From an uncultured Propionibacteriaceae bacterium (GTDB lineage Bacteria > Actinomycetota > Actinomycetes > Propionibacteriales > Propionibacteriaceae), in NCBI GenBank assembly GCA_937859105.1, contig CALMAD010000245.1:1-5532 (forward strand): a DNA stretch of 5,532 bases, given 5' to 3'. Position 1 is the stretch's first letter; each line of letters starts with the position of its first letter. The notes beneath the pieces are model-generated. The model saw nothing but the letters and a program-made list of their open reading frames with translations, did no database searches and was not told the origin of the DNA. Below are positions 5,311-5,532 of this stretch, one piece after another. A program made the position numbers and the translations under genes.

Positions 5311-5532
5311 ATGACAGACCTTTATCTGGTCCGGCACGGCGAGACCGAATGGAGCAAGTCCGGTCAACACACCTCCGTGACCGACCTTGAGCTCACCCCG
5401 CACGGGGTCGAGCAGGCCACCTCCCTGCGCTCCCGGCTCGACGCCTCGGAATTCGGCCTCATCCTCAGCAGCCCGCGGCGCCGCGCGCTGCACACGGCCG
5501 CGCTCCCCCGCTCCAGCCCCCCCCCCCTCCCC
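5311..5532 (+). CDS. Histidine phosphatase family protein (phosphoglycerate mutase-like), 5' part only
   Basis: The reading frame from ATG 5311 stays open for 74 codons to the window end. It starts MTDLYLVRHGETEWSKSG, containing the RHG signature (Arg8-His9-Gly10); His9 is the residue that becomes phosphorylated in this superfamily. LTPHGVEQA (32-40) and ILSSPRRRALHTA (about 51-63), which supplies the second phosphate-binding Arg, are also present. Members range from phosphoglycerate mutases to broad phosphatases and sugar-phosphate phosphatases, and the substrate cannot be assigned. The C-terminal half with the second catalytic His is missing. No clear Shine-Dalgarno precedes the ATG; CAAGAT at 5299-5304 ends 6 nt before it and could be the -10 of a leaderless transcript. 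The last ten codons (LPRSSPPPLP) are doubtful because of the C-rich end. Transcribed divergently from the zinc-ribbon gene. Confidence 0.88.
   Translation, partial: MTDLYLVRHGETEWSKSGQHTSVTDLELTPHGVEQATSLRSRLDASEFGLILSSPRRRALHTAALPRSSPPPLP
5503..5532. other. C-rich, probably unreliable contig end
   Basis: Of the final 30 bases 24 are C, including an 11-base run at 5517-5527. This is unlike the mixed GC composition of the rest of the gene and encodes a Pro-rich tail not expected after HTAA in this family. It is probably poor base calling at a contig edge rather than biology. Confidence 0.6.

Overview
The window is very GC-rich double-stranded chromosomal DNA. Gene content and signals point to an actinomycete (Actinomycetota): a C4 zinc-ribbon coiled-coil protein, an actinobacterial-type RNB ribonuclease with the D-L-D-Q active-site variant, a guanidine-III riboswitch before a Gdx/SugE exporter, and a Streptomyces-like PHO box. 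I cannot place it to genus. I see no mobile element, CRISPR array, tRNA or rRNA. It looks like ordinary core and semi-core chromosome rather than an island.

Layout. Positions 1-94 are the non-coding 3' flank of the first gene and hold a GC-rich hairpin. Positions 95-2251 (minus) encode a 718-residue exported phosphoesterase of the alkaline-phosphatase superfamily (PF04185-like, acid phosphatase/phospholipase C group), with an unusual insertion near its C-terminus. The intergenic region 2252-2445 is divergent. On the minus strand it carries a TATAAG -10 very close to the phosphatase ATG and a two-unit PHO-box-like direct repeat over the -35 position. On the plus strand it carries a guanidine-III (ykkC-III) riboswitch at 2390-2432, directly before the Shine-Dalgarno of a 104-residue Gdx/SugE small multidrug resistance protein (2446-2760).

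The Gdx gene converges on a three-gene minus-strand cluster: zinc-ribbon protein (4474-5217), then a 59-residue hydrophilic protein of unknown function (4233-4412), then RNB ribonuclease (2805-4229). The last two genes are 3 bp apart. A near-perfect hairpin at 2791-2823, with the RNB stop codon in its apex, separates the convergent units. To the right, a histidine phosphatase (phosphoglycerate-mutase-like) gene starts at 5311 on the plus strand and runs off the window. Its last 30 bases are 24/30 C and look like a degraded contig end.

Functionally there are two clear regulated outputs: phosphate scavenging outside the cell (phosphoesterase with PHO box) and guanidinium export (Gdx with riboswitch). 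The third unit is an apparently constitutive RNA-processing/zinc-ribbon cluster. No wholly new system is evident. The most interesting points are the intact riboswitch-Gdx pair, the insertion in the phosphoesterase, the stop codon inside a bidirectional hairpin, and the small unknown protein coupled to the ribonuclease.
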